Source: Pseudomonas sp. MH9.2
Lineage (GTDB): Bacteria > Pseudomonadota > Gammaproteobacteria > Pseudomonadales > Pseudomonadaceae
NCBI RefSeq assembly: GCF_034353875.1
Contig: NZ_CP133784.1
Span: 2,294,001-2,358,000 of the forward strand
Length of the DNA: 64,000 nt
Reading direction: 5' to 3'
Both the position numbers and the translations under genes were made by a program. The notes under the pieces were generated by a model. It was not told the DNA's origin. It saw only the letters and a program-made list of their open reading frames with translations, and made no database searches. Shown one piece after another: positions 49,639 to 58,486 of this stretch; the stretch's first letter is position 1, and every line of letters begins with the position of its first letter.

Positions 49639-52541
49639 TACATGACCTCCATGAACATGGCTTCCACCATTGTGCGCACTTCGCCAGCAGTCCCCAGGGT
49701 CAGCGCCTGCTGCGCCAACTGCTGCGTCGTACGCAGGTTCAACTCGCGCACGCAGGCCTTGACCTCGCCAATGCTGCGCGCGCCAACACTCAGCTCATCC
49801 ACGCCCAGGCCGACCAGGATCGGCACCGCCAACGGGTCCGCCGCCAACTCGCCACACACCCCCACCCATTTGCCATGGGCGTGGGCGGCACGCACGGTGA
49901 TGTCGATCAATTGCAAGACGGCCGGGTGCAAACCATCGGCCTGCCCGGACAACGTCGGATGACCCCGGTCGATGGCCAGGGTGTATTGGGTCAGGTCATT
50001 GGTGCCCACGCTGAAGAAGTCCACCTCACGGGCCAGCACCGGGGCCAAGAGTGCCGCCGACGGTACCTCGATCATGATGCCCAACTGCAAATCCGCGACC
50101 GGGATCTCTTCGCGCAAACGCAACGTCATGTCCCGCGCCTGGCGCCATTCTTCGACGGTGCCAACCATGGGAAACATGATTCGCAGCGGGCGATTGTCTG
50201 CTGCGCGCAACAAGGCGCGCAGCTGGCTTTCCATGATGTGGGGGCGTTGCAAGGTCAGACGAATCCCGCGCACACCGAGGAAAGGGTTCTCCTCTTTATC
50301 GATCGGCCAGTACGGCAGGGGCTTGTCGCCACCCACATCCAGAGTCCGGACAACCAAAGGCCGCCCGGCGAGCGCATCAAGCACACGGCGGTATTCGGCT
50401 TCTTGGGTCGCTTCGTCCGGCGCCTGGGTGTGGGCCATGAAAATCAGTTCAGTGCGCAACAAGCCAATGCCCTCGGCACCCTGCTCGACCGCAATGGCCG
50501 TGCTCGCGCTGTCGCCGATATTGGCGAACACGTCGACGGCATGCCCGTCCCGGGTCAACGCAGGCTCCAGACGCAACGCCGCCGCAGCCTGCAAACGTTG
50601 GTCGCGGGTATCACGTTCTTGCGTGGCACGCTGCAAGGCCGCCGAATCCGGTGCGACACTCAGACGTCCCCGCTGACCATCCAGCAGCAGCAACGTGCCC
50701 GGCGCGATCAGCAGCACCGCATCACCCGCCCCCACCAGCGCCGGAATGCCCAAGGCACGGGCGACAATCGCACTGTGCGCCGTCGCGCCGCCCCGGGCTG
50801 TCAGAATACCCGCCACTCGTGCCGGATCCAGGCGCGCCACGTCCGATGGCCCCACTTCCTCCATCACCAGAATGTAGGGTTGTTCAGGCTCGACTATGGT
50901 CTCGACACCACACAGCTGAGCCAGCACCCGACGTCCGATGTCACGCAGGTCCGCAGCGCGCTCGGCCAGCAGGGCGTCCTGCAACAGCTCCTGTTGCCGT
51001 GCGGCGGCGTCAATCACGCCAATCCAAGCCGCTTCCGCGCTTTCGCCCTGCTCCAGGCGGCTGCCGACTTCATCGGTCAGGCCGGGGTCATCGAGCATTT
51101 CCTGGTGGGTGGTGAAAATCTCGCGAATGGCTTGCGCCTGACTGTGCTGGATCAGCCTTTCAAGATCCTGGCGAACCTCGCCCAGCGCCTGCTGCAAACG
51201 CTCACGTTCGACAGAGAAGGACTCTCCGCGTAGCGGATAATCGAAGGTCTGTGGCACCTGAATGTGCGCCGGCCCCATGGCGATACCGGGGGCCGCTGCG
51301 ATGGCCTGAATCAGGCTGCCCTCGGCCGGTGCAACCAGACTCGGGCCCCATGCCTCAGCCTCAGATACGGTGGTGATTACAACATCAACTTCAACGGCCA
51401 GGGCTTCCTGTGGCAACGCCTCGACGTCTTCGCCCAGACCTTCTCGCACAGCGGCGAGTATCGCGGGTAAGGCATCGGCGGCGATGCTCGGTTCAGCAAT
51501 AAACTCCAGCACCTGACCACGGCGCGCACCCAGGCTGAGCAGCTTGCTCAGGCTCTTGACCGAGACGGCGGCTTCACTACTGTCGACGATGCGCACCCGA
51601 ATCTCGCCTTCAAAACCTTTAGCCAATTGCGCGAGGTTTTTCGCCGGGCGTGCATGCAAGCCATGGGCGTTAGCCAGTGCAATACGCTCACTCGGCCAAT
51701 CCTGCGGCAGTTCACCCCCCAATACCGCGAGCACCGCACGGCTGCTGGTGGCGTGGCCCAACTCGTGGCCACGGCCTTCGATCAGCAGCGCACATAGACG
51801 CTCAAGCAATGCCTGATGGGCCTCGCCCAGGCTGGCGAGACAGAACAAGCCATTGAGTGGCTGACCCAGAAAGCGAATCGGTTTATCTGGCGTGACAAAC
51901 GCCAACCCTGGACGCTTGACCGTCTGCTCGCTGTGCAGCCACCACAAACCATCGCCTAGAGGCAGCGCTTCAACCTGTTGCAGTACGGCCGCGAAGCCAT
52001 TACTGACGCAATCGGCCTTGCGCAACAGCCGCGCGCCACGCCATACCAGCTCTTCAAAGTCATCCGCCGACACGCCAAGGCTGATCATCTGCGCATCGAG
52101 CGCCAACTCCTGCGGCGCACCCTGAAGTAATTTCAGCAACGCCTCGGGGCTCTTCGCCCGACGCAACGCTTCGCCCAGATCGGTTTCGCCCAATGCACGC
52201 GTGAGCAATTGCAGTAAACGCAGATGCTCGTCGGATTTCGCAGCTATACCTATGGCCAGATAAACCATCTGCCCATCGCCCCAGTCCACGCCCTCGGGGA
52301 ACTGCAGCAAGCGCACGCCTGTGGCGAAGACCAGGTCACGGGTTTCGGGAGTACCGTGGGGAATGGCGATGCCCTGGCCCAGAAAAGTCGAGCCTTGTGC
52401 TTCACGGCCCTGTAAACCCTCAAGGTAGCCCTCGGCGACCAGTCCATCGGCAGCCAGCTTATCGGCAAGCAGGTGCAATGCGGCGGACTTATCCACAGCC
52501 GTCTGGGCCATGGATATTTGCTCTACGGTGAGTTCGAGCAT
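49638..52541 (-). CDS. fruB: Multiphosphoryl transfer protein FruB (EIIA-HPr-EI)
   Basis: A 967-residue fusion that carries phosphate from PEP to FruA. EIIA-Fru lies at about 1-145 (His62 in GIAIPHGTPE). A degenerate EIIA-like linker without the histidine follows (about 150-285). HPr lies at about 286-370 (His296 in NAHGLHARPA) and EI at about 405-967 (His589 in GGATAHSAIVARA). Because EI and HPr are on board, fructose uptake is independent of other PTS proteins. The start is ATG 52541 with GGAG. It is the first gene of the operon, controlled by FruR from the divergent promoter. Confidence 0.96.
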   Translation of the reverse strand: MLELTVEQISMAQTAVDKSAALHLLADKLAADGLVAEGYLEGLQGREAQGSTFLGQGIAIPHGTPETRDLVFATGVRLLQFPEGVDWGDGQMVYLAIGIAAKSDEHLRLLQLLTRALGETDLGEALRRAKSPEALLKLLQGAPQELALDAQMISLGVSADDFEELVWRGARLLRKADCVSNGFAAVLQQVEALPLGDGLWWLHSEQTVKRPGLAFVTPDKPIRFLGQPLNGLFCLASLGEAHQALLERLCALLIEGRGHELGHATSSRAVLAVLGGELPQDWPSERIALANAHGLHARPAKNLAQLAKGFEGEIRVRIVDSSEAAVSVKSLSKLLSLGARRGQVLEFIAEPSIAADALPAILAAVREGLGEDVEALPQEALAVEVDVVITTVSEAEAWGPSLVAPAEGSLIQAIAAAPGIAMGPAHIQVPQTFDYPLRGESFSVERERLQQALGEVRQDLERLIQHSQAQAIREIFTTHQEMLDDPGLTDEVGSRLEQGESAEAAWIGVIDAAARQQELLQDALLAERAADLRDIGRRVLAQLCGVETIVEPEQPYILVMEEVGPSDVARLDPARVAGILTARGGATAHSAIVARALGIPALVGAGDAVLLIAPGTLLLLDGQRGRLSVAPDSAALQRATQERDTRDQRLQAAAALRLEPALTRDGHAVDVFANIGDSASTAIAVEQGAEGIGLLRTELIFMAHTQAPDEATQEAEYRRVLDALAGRPLVVRTLDVGGDKPLPYWPIDKEENPFLGVRGIRLTLQRPHIMESQLRALLRAADNRPLRIMFPMVGTVEEWRQARDMTLRLREEIPVADLQLGIMIEVPSAALLAPVLAREVDFFSVGTNDLTQYTLAIDRGHPTLSGQADGLHPAVLQLIDITVRAAHAHGKWVGVCGELAADPLAVPILVGLGVDELSVGARSIGEVKACVRELNLRTTQQLAQQALTLGTAGEVRTMVEAMFMEVM

Positions 52542-52901
52542 GCCTTTCTCCTTTGTAGCGCCGTTGGGCGCTTGCTTCTTGTTTTAGGAACCGATGAACA
52601 AGAACGGGTTGAATTGAACGACAGCTTAGGCGATGAAGGGATAACTGTCTGACAGTCCCGTGTTGTAGATTACGGCAGAAAATTTGCCTTGCTGAATCGT
52701 TTAATCTATCAAGTCCGGCACGTTACTCGATAATCTGCTGCCGTTGAAGTCCAACCGTCAGATGGCAGGCGGAAGTTTTTTCAAAGCCCCACGAAAAAGC
52801 AGGGAGCTTCATGAGGAGTGATTGACGCAGAACATTCACCAGGCAACATAGAATTTCCACACAGATCGGCGCGCACACAAACAACGAAAGGAACTCTCGG
52901 C
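52542..52901. promoter_or_regulatory. Divergent promoter region fruB / fruR
   Basis: 360 bases without a gene, containing one FruR-type operator (52693-52704). A convincing -35/-10 pair could not be assigned for either side. An open frame runs in from 52818 toward fruR but lacks a ribosome-binding site. Confidence 0.6.
52693..52704 (-). promoter_or_regulatory. FruR (Cra) operator
   Basis: Read on the minus strand this is TTAAACGATTCA. It differs at one base from the TTAAACGTTTCA site described for P. putida FruR. It lies 152 bases upstream of fruB and 198 before fruR, so it can control both. Binding should be relieved by fructose 1-phosphate. Confidence 0.7.
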
Positions 52902-53897
52902 TTGAAACTCACTGATATTGCCCGTCTGGCCGGTGTATCCGTTACGACCGCCAGCTATGTGATCAACGGCAAGGCCGAACAGCAGCGCATCAGCAGCGCT
53001 ACGGTCGAGCGCGTGCGCAAGGTGGTCGAGGAGCATGACTTCCGCCCCAATCCGCAGGCCGCCGGTTTGCGCAGCCGCCACACCCGCACCCTCGGTTTTA
53101 TCCTGCCTGACCTGGAAAACCCCAGCTACGCCTGCATCGCCAAAGCGTTGGAGCAAGGCGCCCGCGCCCACGGCTATCAACTGCTGATCGCCAGCTCCGA
53201 TGATGCGCCTGTCAGTGAATTGCAATTGTTACAGCTGTTTCGCGCCCGACGCTGCGATGCCCTGTTCGTCGCCAGCTGCCTGCCAGACAGCGATGACAGC
53301 TACGGCGAGCTACAGAAAGCCGGATTGCCGATCATTGCCATCGACCGGGAAATGGACGCCACGCGCTTTTGCTCAGTGGTCAGTGACGACCATGAAGCCA
53401 GCCTGCAACTTACCCGCAGCCTGCTCAAGCCGCTGCCACGACACATTGCGCTGATCGGTGCGCGCCCTGAGCTCAGTATCAGCCGCGCTCGCGCCTCCGG
53501 CTTTCAACACGCGCTCGAAGGTTTCGAGGGCGCAGTGATACTCGAACAGGGCGAGGCCTTCAGCCGTGCCTGCGGTCGGCGTCTGGCCGGCGATTTGCTC
53601 GAACGGCTCGGGCATTTACCCGATGCGTTGGTCACCACTTCATACGTGCTGTTGCAGGGTGTTTTCGACCTGCTGCAAAGCCACGCGCTCAACCCTGCAC
53701 ACTTGCACCTGGGCACGTTCGGCGACACGCAGTTGCTGGATTTTTTACCCCTGCCGGTCAACGCCATGGCCCAGCAGCATTACCTGATCGCCGAGAAAGC
53801 ACTGGCCCTGGCGCTGGCGGCCATCGAGAAGGATGACTACCAACCTGGCGTCCACGCCATCGCGCGGACCTTCAAGCAGCGGATTCGCGAGGCCTGA
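52902..53897 (+). CDS. fruR: Fructose operon repressor FruR (Cra)
   Basis: A 331-residue LacI-family regulator. The helix-turn-helix at the very N terminus (KLTDIARLAGVSVTTASYVI) is followed by a hinge and a periplasmic-binding-protein-like effector domain for fructose 1-phosphate. The start is TTG 52902, where the conserved KLTDIA begins, with AAAGGAA upstream. The frame is open 28 codons further but the extra residues are not family-like. It is divergent from fruBKA. Confidence 0.93.
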   Translation: MKLTDIARLAGVSVTTASYVINGKAEQQRISSATVERVRKVVEEHDFRPNPQAAGLRSRHTRTLGFILPDLENPSYACIAKALEQGARAHGYQLLIASSDDAPVSELQLLQLFRARRCDALFVASCLPDSDDSYGELQKAGLPIIAIDREMDATRFCSVVSDDHEASLQLTRSLLKPLPRHIALIGARPELSISRARASGFQHALEGFEGAVILEQGEAFSRACGRRLAGDLLERLGHLPDALVTTSYVLLQGVFDLLQSHALNPAHLHLGTFGDTQLLDFLPLPVNAMAQQHYLIAEKALALALAAIEKDDYQPGVHAIARTFKQRIREA

Positions 53898-53899
53898 GC

Positions 53900-54703
53900 A
53901 TGGCGCTGATCGACACCCACACCCACCTGGACTTCCCGGATTTCGACGCAGATCGTCAGACAGTCCTGGCCAATTGTCGGGCCATGGGTGTGCAACGGTT
54001 GGTGGTGCTGGGCGTGTATCAGCGCAACTGGCAGCGCGTGTGGGATCTGGTGCAAAGCGATGCGGGACTGTACGCCGCGTTCGGCCTGCATCCTGTGTTC
54101 CTCGATGAGCATCGTCCGGAGCATTTGACGGAGCTAGGCGACTGGCTGACACGGCTGAAGGGCCATAGGCAAGTCTGTGCAGTCGGTGAAATCGGCCTGG
54201 ATTATTACCTGGAAGCCCTGGACCGCGAACGTCAGCAAGTGCTTTTCGAGGCGCAACTGCAACTCGCAGACGACTTCAAACTGCCCGTCCTGCTGCATGT
54301 GCGGCGCAGCCATGCACAGGTGATTGCCACGCTCAAACGCTACACACTGCAACGCAGCGGGATCATCCACGCCTTTGCCGGCAGTCGGGAAGAAGCCCGG
54401 GAATACATCAAGCTGGGGTTCAAGCTTGGCCTGGGCGGTGCCGCGACCTGGCCGCAAGCACTGCGCATGCACAGGGTCATCGCCGACCTGCCGCTGGACA
54501 GTGTGGTGCTGGAAACCGACGCGCCGGACATGCCCCCGTCGATGTACCCGAACCAACGTAACAGCCCGGAGCACCTGCCCGATATTTGCCGGGTGGTCGC
54601 AGACTTGATGGGCGTGCGCGCCGACGATCTGGCCGATGCCAGCACCCGTAATGCATGCGAATTGTTCAACTGGGAGTCAGTGGCGACTCCCATTGCTGGC
54701 TGA
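53900..54703 (+). CDS. TatD-family metal-dependent hydrolase
   Basis: A 267-residue TIM-barrel hydrolase. The HxH motif is in DTHTHLDFPDFD (His7 and His9), followed by GEIGLDYY, HVRRSHAQV, HAFAG and LETDAPDMPP, which supply the other metal ligands. TatD relatives are DNases or deoxyribonuclease-like enzymes; the substrate here is unproven. It starts two bases after the fruR stop, so it may be co-transcribed with fruR. Confidence 0.88.
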   Translation: MALIDTHTHLDFPDFDADRQTVLANCRAMGVQRLVVLGVYQRNWQRVWDLVQSDAGLYAAFGLHPVFLDEHRPEHLTELGDWLTRLKGHRQVCAVGEIGLDYYLEALDRERQQVLFEAQLQLADDFKLPVLLHVRRSHAQVIATLKRYTLQRSGIIHAFAGSREEAREYIKLGFKLGLGGAATWPQALRMHRVIADLPLDSVVLETDAPDMPPSMYPNQRNSPEHLPDICRVVADLMGVRADDLADASTRNACELFNWESVATPIAG

Positions 54704-54709
54704 ATACCC

Positions 54710-56740
54710 TCAGACCCGAAACGCGCTAATCAGCTGCTTCAACTCCACCACCTGCGCAGACAGTTGACGGCTGGCGTGTTCAGTCTGATTCGCCCCCTCC
54801 GCCGTACGCTCGCCAGCACGGTTGATCTCGACGATGTTTCGATCAATATCGTGGGCGACCGCTGTCTGCTGCTCAACGGCAGTCGCAATCTGCTGGTTCT
54901 GATCGACGATCATGCCCACTGCGCCAAGGATATTTTCCAGCGCCCGCTGGACCTTTTCCGATTGGCCCACCGTGCCGTTGGCCACCTCATGACTGACGCC
55001 CATGGCCTTGACGGCCGCGCCAACGCCACCTTGCAACCTGGCGATCATTTGTTCAATTTCTTCGGTGGACTGTTGCGTGCGCTTGGCGAGGGTGCGCACC
55101 TCATCGGCGACCACCGCAAACCCTCGGCCTTGCTCACCCGCACGCGCAGCCTCGATGGCCGCGTTGAGCGCCAGCAGGTTGGTTTGTTCTGCGATGCTTT
55201 TGATCACGTCCAGCACACGACTGATCGATGCGCTGTCGCTGGCCAACTGATTGATCACCAGTACCGACTGATCAATCTCACTGGCGAGCCGGGCAATGCT
55301 GCCTTGCTGTGATTCGACCAAGCCTCGGCCACTCACGGTTTCCTGATTGACACTGTGCGCACTGCTCACCGCCGCTGCCGCACTGCGCGCCACTTCCAGC
55401 GCGGTTGCCGACATCTGATTCATTGCGGTGGCAACCTGCTCGATCTGGCTGCGCTGCCCCGCCACCGCCTGATTACTGACTGCCGATACCGACTCGACCT
55501 GGCTGGCCTGACGTTCGACCTCGGCAACGGTTTGACCCACCCGTTCGATCAAGTCATGAATTTTCATTACGGTGCCATTAAACACCATGCCCAGCTCACC
55601 CAACTCGTCGCGGCTGTCAGCCTTGAAGCTGGCGGTCATGTCGCCCGCCGCGACTTTGTCCATCACAGCGCCCAATCGTTTCAACGTCGTCCGGGTCGAC
55701 GCATAGAAGCCGCCGTACAGGTAAAAGATCAGGAAAAAGACCACCGCCAGTGCCGTCACCAGCAACATCATGTGCGAGCGGTTCTGCACCAGTCGCCCTT
55801 GCAGTTCCTGGTTGAGAAACACCAGGGTTGCATCATTCAGTTGATAGGTTTGCGCCATCAGCCCGGTGGTGCGCTGATAAAATTTCTGCCACGGCATATC
55901 CAGCGTGTCGGCCGAAACCACCTGTTCTTCGAACAGCTCACTGCTTTGCTTGAGTGTTCCCAGGCTGGCTTTGGCTAACGCCTCAAGTGCCCTGCGCACG
56001 GCCGGGCTGGCGTCCATGGCATCTTGCAGTTTCAAACCGTAATCGGCCTGAAGTTTTTCCAGATTCTGCAACAGCTCATCGAAGCGGGTGCTGGCCGATG
56101 AGTTAAGCACGCCCTGGCCCAACGAATACGAGCCCATGGCGCGACCATCGCCAATCATCTGCGTAACCATCGGGGTCACACTGGTGACCAGTTCGATCAG
56201 TTGCCGCACATCGCTGCTGTCGTCCTGGCCGAGTCCGGCCTGGCTGGCAATGACTTTACTGAAGGTCTGAGCCTTGTTCCGCAGTTTCTCCATCAAGGCA
56301 CTTTTGTTTTGCAACGAAGATTCTCCCCGTTGCGCCTTGAAGTCGGCGATCAATTCGTCCCGTTTGGTGTTGAAAGCCGCGACCTGAGCGACGTCTGTCG
56401 TCAGCGGCGTCAGGCTCTGCAGGGTGTTGAGCAGTGTGGTTTCAAGGGCGCTGATCTGCGCCTCGAGTTCCGCGGCTTGCACGGACTGGCCAAGAATGGC
56501 GTTGATCTCGACCAGATCGGTCAGGGTTTCCAGGTCCCGGCGCAGGGACAGACTAGTGCCCAGCAGCTCAAGGCTTTCCAGCTCGGTGCGGGTACCGACC
56601 AGCTCGTGATACGCATCACGCACCAGATAAAAGTTGGTGACGAGCATGGGCAGGAAAAACAGGATGCTGATGAGGGTGAACTTCATCGCAAAGCTCAGAC
56701 GGTTCATCAACGCGATAGCCGGGTACAAAAGGCTCTTCAC
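54710..56740 (-). CDS. Methyl-accepting chemotaxis protein
   Basis: A 676-residue receptor. TM1 is at about 17-38, a long helical periplasmic sensor of about 290 residues follows, TM2 is at about 328-348, then HAMP (about 349-402) and the cytoplasmic signalling domain. The conserved hairpin tip is [20 protein letters not shown] (about 530-550). The sensor resembles a helical-bundle type, but the ligand cannot be read from the sequence. The start codon is GTG 56740 with GGAG seven bases before it. It is a single gene. Confidence 0.92.
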   Translation of the reverse strand: MKSLLYPAIALMNRLSFAMKFTLISILFFLPMLVTNFYLVRDAYHELVGTRTELESLELLGTSLSLRRDLETLTDLVEINAILGQSVQAAELEAQISALETTLLNTLQSLTPLTTDVAQVAAFNTKRDELIADFKAQRGESSLQNKSALMEKLRNKAQTFSKVIASQAGLGQDDSSDVRQLIELVTSVTPMVTQMIGDGRAMGSYSLGQGVLNSSASTRFDELLQNLEKLQADYGLKLQDAMDASPAVRRALEALAKASLGTLKQSSELFEEQVVSADTLDMPWQKFYQRTTGLMAQTYQLNDATLVFLNQELQGRLVQNRSHMMLLVTALAVVFFLIFYLYGGFYASTRTTLKRLGAVMDKVAAGDMTASFKADSRDELGELGMVFNGTVMKIHDLIERVGQTVAEVERQASQVESVSAVSNQAVAGQRSQIEQVATAMNQMSATALEVARSAAAAVSSAHSVNQETVSGRGLVESQQGSIARLASEIDQSVLVINQLASDSASISRVLDVIKSIAEQTNLLALNAAIEAARAGEQGRGFAVVADEVRTLAKRTQQSTEEIEQMIARLQGGVGAAVKAMGVSHEVANGTVGQSEKVQRALENILGAVGMIVDQNQQIATAVEQQTAVAHDIDRNIVEINRAGERTAEGANQTEHASRQLSAQVVELKQLISAFRV

Positions 56741-56938
56741 AAGAAGTCTCCCTTTTCTTTTATTTTTATTGGGTGCCGCGAATCATCCAAATAGCGCAAA
56801 GCCACTATTTAGCGATAGAACCTGTATACCTGATATCGACTGGTGGTTTTGTAACTAAAGGTAAACGCGACAGACGCCGCGGGCAGGCGGCGTCGAAGAC
56901 GGGGGTAATCGTTTACAGGGAATGTCGGCGGTCGTTGA

Positions 56939-57775
56939 TCAGACCAGCAACGTCCACAAGGCAAAGCCTGCATACCAGACTACCGCTGAACGCAGCAGCA
57001 GTTCCCAGAGCGCATCAAGGCTGGCGACGCCGTCGGCGCCCACCACCGGCGCGGGTATTTCGCCCGCAACCCGACCGATTTTCGTGACCAACTGGGCAGC
57101 ACTGATGTTCCAGTTGAGCAGCTCATGCAGCATCACTCGGGTGACGGCGACAAAGTTGCCGACCAACGCAAAACTGGCGGCCAACAAACGCACCGGCACC
57201 CAATCGAAAGCATGCCGCAACTGCCCGGCGCGCTCGACCAGTGCCGGGGTTTTCCCATGTTCAGCGGCCAGAGCCAACAGCCGATAACTCAGGGCCGCAG
57301 CCGGGCCAAGCAGGAAATACCAGAAGATCACCGCAAAGAAGCTTTGATAGGCCTGCCACAGCAAATAACTCTGAACGCCTTCGAGCAGTTGCTCGCTGTT
57401 ATCGGCGACCACCCTCATGTCACGCTCCGCTACATGGCTGCCAGCCTGCTCGTCGCCTCTGCGCCAGGCATCGCGAAAGGGCCCCAATGCGGCCAACAGA
57501 TCGCCACGCCCCAAGCTGTAAATCAACACCAGCAGGTGCACCGGAAACGCCAGCCAGCCATACGCCACCGACTGCAGCACAATCAACACCAGCCCCAGCA
57601 GCAACACCGGCAATAGCACCATCAACGCCAGGATCAGCCAAGGCCGAGTGCTCATGCCTGGGCCGGCTTCCATTTTGGCCAACTCCCGCAGCCACACACC
57701 GTCACGCTGAACGCGCTGGCGCAGGGCCGAAAACTTCTCTATCCAGACTGCCAGCAGCAACACCAGAAAACTCAT
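56939..57775 (-). CDS. ampE: Inner-membrane protein AmpE
   Basis: A 278-residue membrane protein with about four helices (MSFLVLLLAVWIEKFS; LILALMVLLPVLLLGLVLI), of the AmpE family. It accompanies AmpD in the ampDE operon linked to beta-lactamase control; its biochemical role is not settled. It starts 15 bases after ampD. Confidence 0.9.
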   Translation of the reverse strand: MSFLVLLLAVWIEKFSALRQRVQRDGVWLRELAKMEAGPGMSTRPWLILALMVLLPVLLLGLVLIVLQSVAYGWLAFPVHLLVLIYSLGRGDLLAALGPFRDAWRRGDEQAGSHVAERDMRVVADNSEQLLEGVQSYLLWQAYQSFFAVIFWYFLLGPAAALSYRLLALAAEHGKTPALVERAGQLRHAFDWVPVRLLAASFALVGNFVAVTRVMLHELLNWNISAAQLVTKIGRVAGEIPAPVVGADGVASLDALWELLLRSAVVWYAGFALWTLLV

Positions 57776-57790
57776 TACCCGTCCCTCACT

Positions 57791-58339
57791 TCAATCCTGC
57801 AAAGCAGCTCGATAACGCGCCCAGTCGAAACAGGGGCCCGGATCGGTCTTGCGCCCCGGGGCAATATCGCTATGGCCGCAGATTCGCTGCGTGGTGATAC
57901 CCAAAAACGTCGCCTGCAACTGCCGGGTCAACTCGATCAGCGCAGCATACTGGGCGTCGGTAAACGGCACATCATCGGTGCCCTCCAGCTCGATCCCGAT
58001 AGAAAAATCATTGCACGTCTCACGCCCTTCAAAGCTGGACACACCGGCATGCCAGGCGCGGTCCAGACAGGAGACAAACTGAGTGACCACCCCGTCTCGC
58101 TCGATCAAAAAATGCGCCGACACGCGTAAATCAGCAATACCTGCAAAATAGGGGTGTTCTGTGACATCCAGTTGATTCTGAAAGAAGGCCTGGACTTTAC
58201 CGGTCTTGAACTGAGCGGGCGGCAAACTGATGTTGTGGATCACCAGCAGAGAAATGTCAGCGTCGGGTCGCGCATTGAAATTGGGCGACGGGCAGTGATG
58301 CGCGCCGTGGCACCAACCGCTTGCGGAGTCCAGCTGCAT
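57791..58339 (-). CDS. ampD: 1,6-anhydro-N-acetylmuramyl-L-alanine amidase AmpD
   Basis: A 182-residue cytoplasmic zinc amidase for peptidoglycan recycling. Zinc ligands are probably His35 (LLVIHNISLPP), His156 (ICGHSDIAPG) and Asp166 (KTDPG), with the catalytic Glu near 117 (GIELEGTD). Loss of AmpD raises muropeptide levels and derepresses AmpR-controlled ampC in pseudomonads. ATG 58339 (MQLDSASGW) is the family start; an in-frame extension to 58408 is not. Confidence 0.94.
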   Translation of the reverse strand: MQLDSASGWCHGAHHCPSPNFNARPDADISLLVIHNISLPPAQFKTGKVQAFFQNQLDVTEHPYFAGIADLRVSAHFLIERDGVVTQFVSCLDRAWHAGVSSFEGRETCNDFSIGIELEGTDDVPFTDAQYAALIELTRQLQATFLGITTQRICGHSDIAPGRKTDPGPCFDWARYRAALQD

Positions 58340-58486
58340 GAAAGGTTCCCTGAACAGACGAATCGATGAGCACAAGTATGCCCTCGATAAGGGGAAGTGG
58401 GGCAGCAATATTCAGTGTCTGAAAATACTTTCACCCATGAATTTGCTGCCACTGCCTGCACAGTGGGCCTGTGTCAGGCAGGCAGG

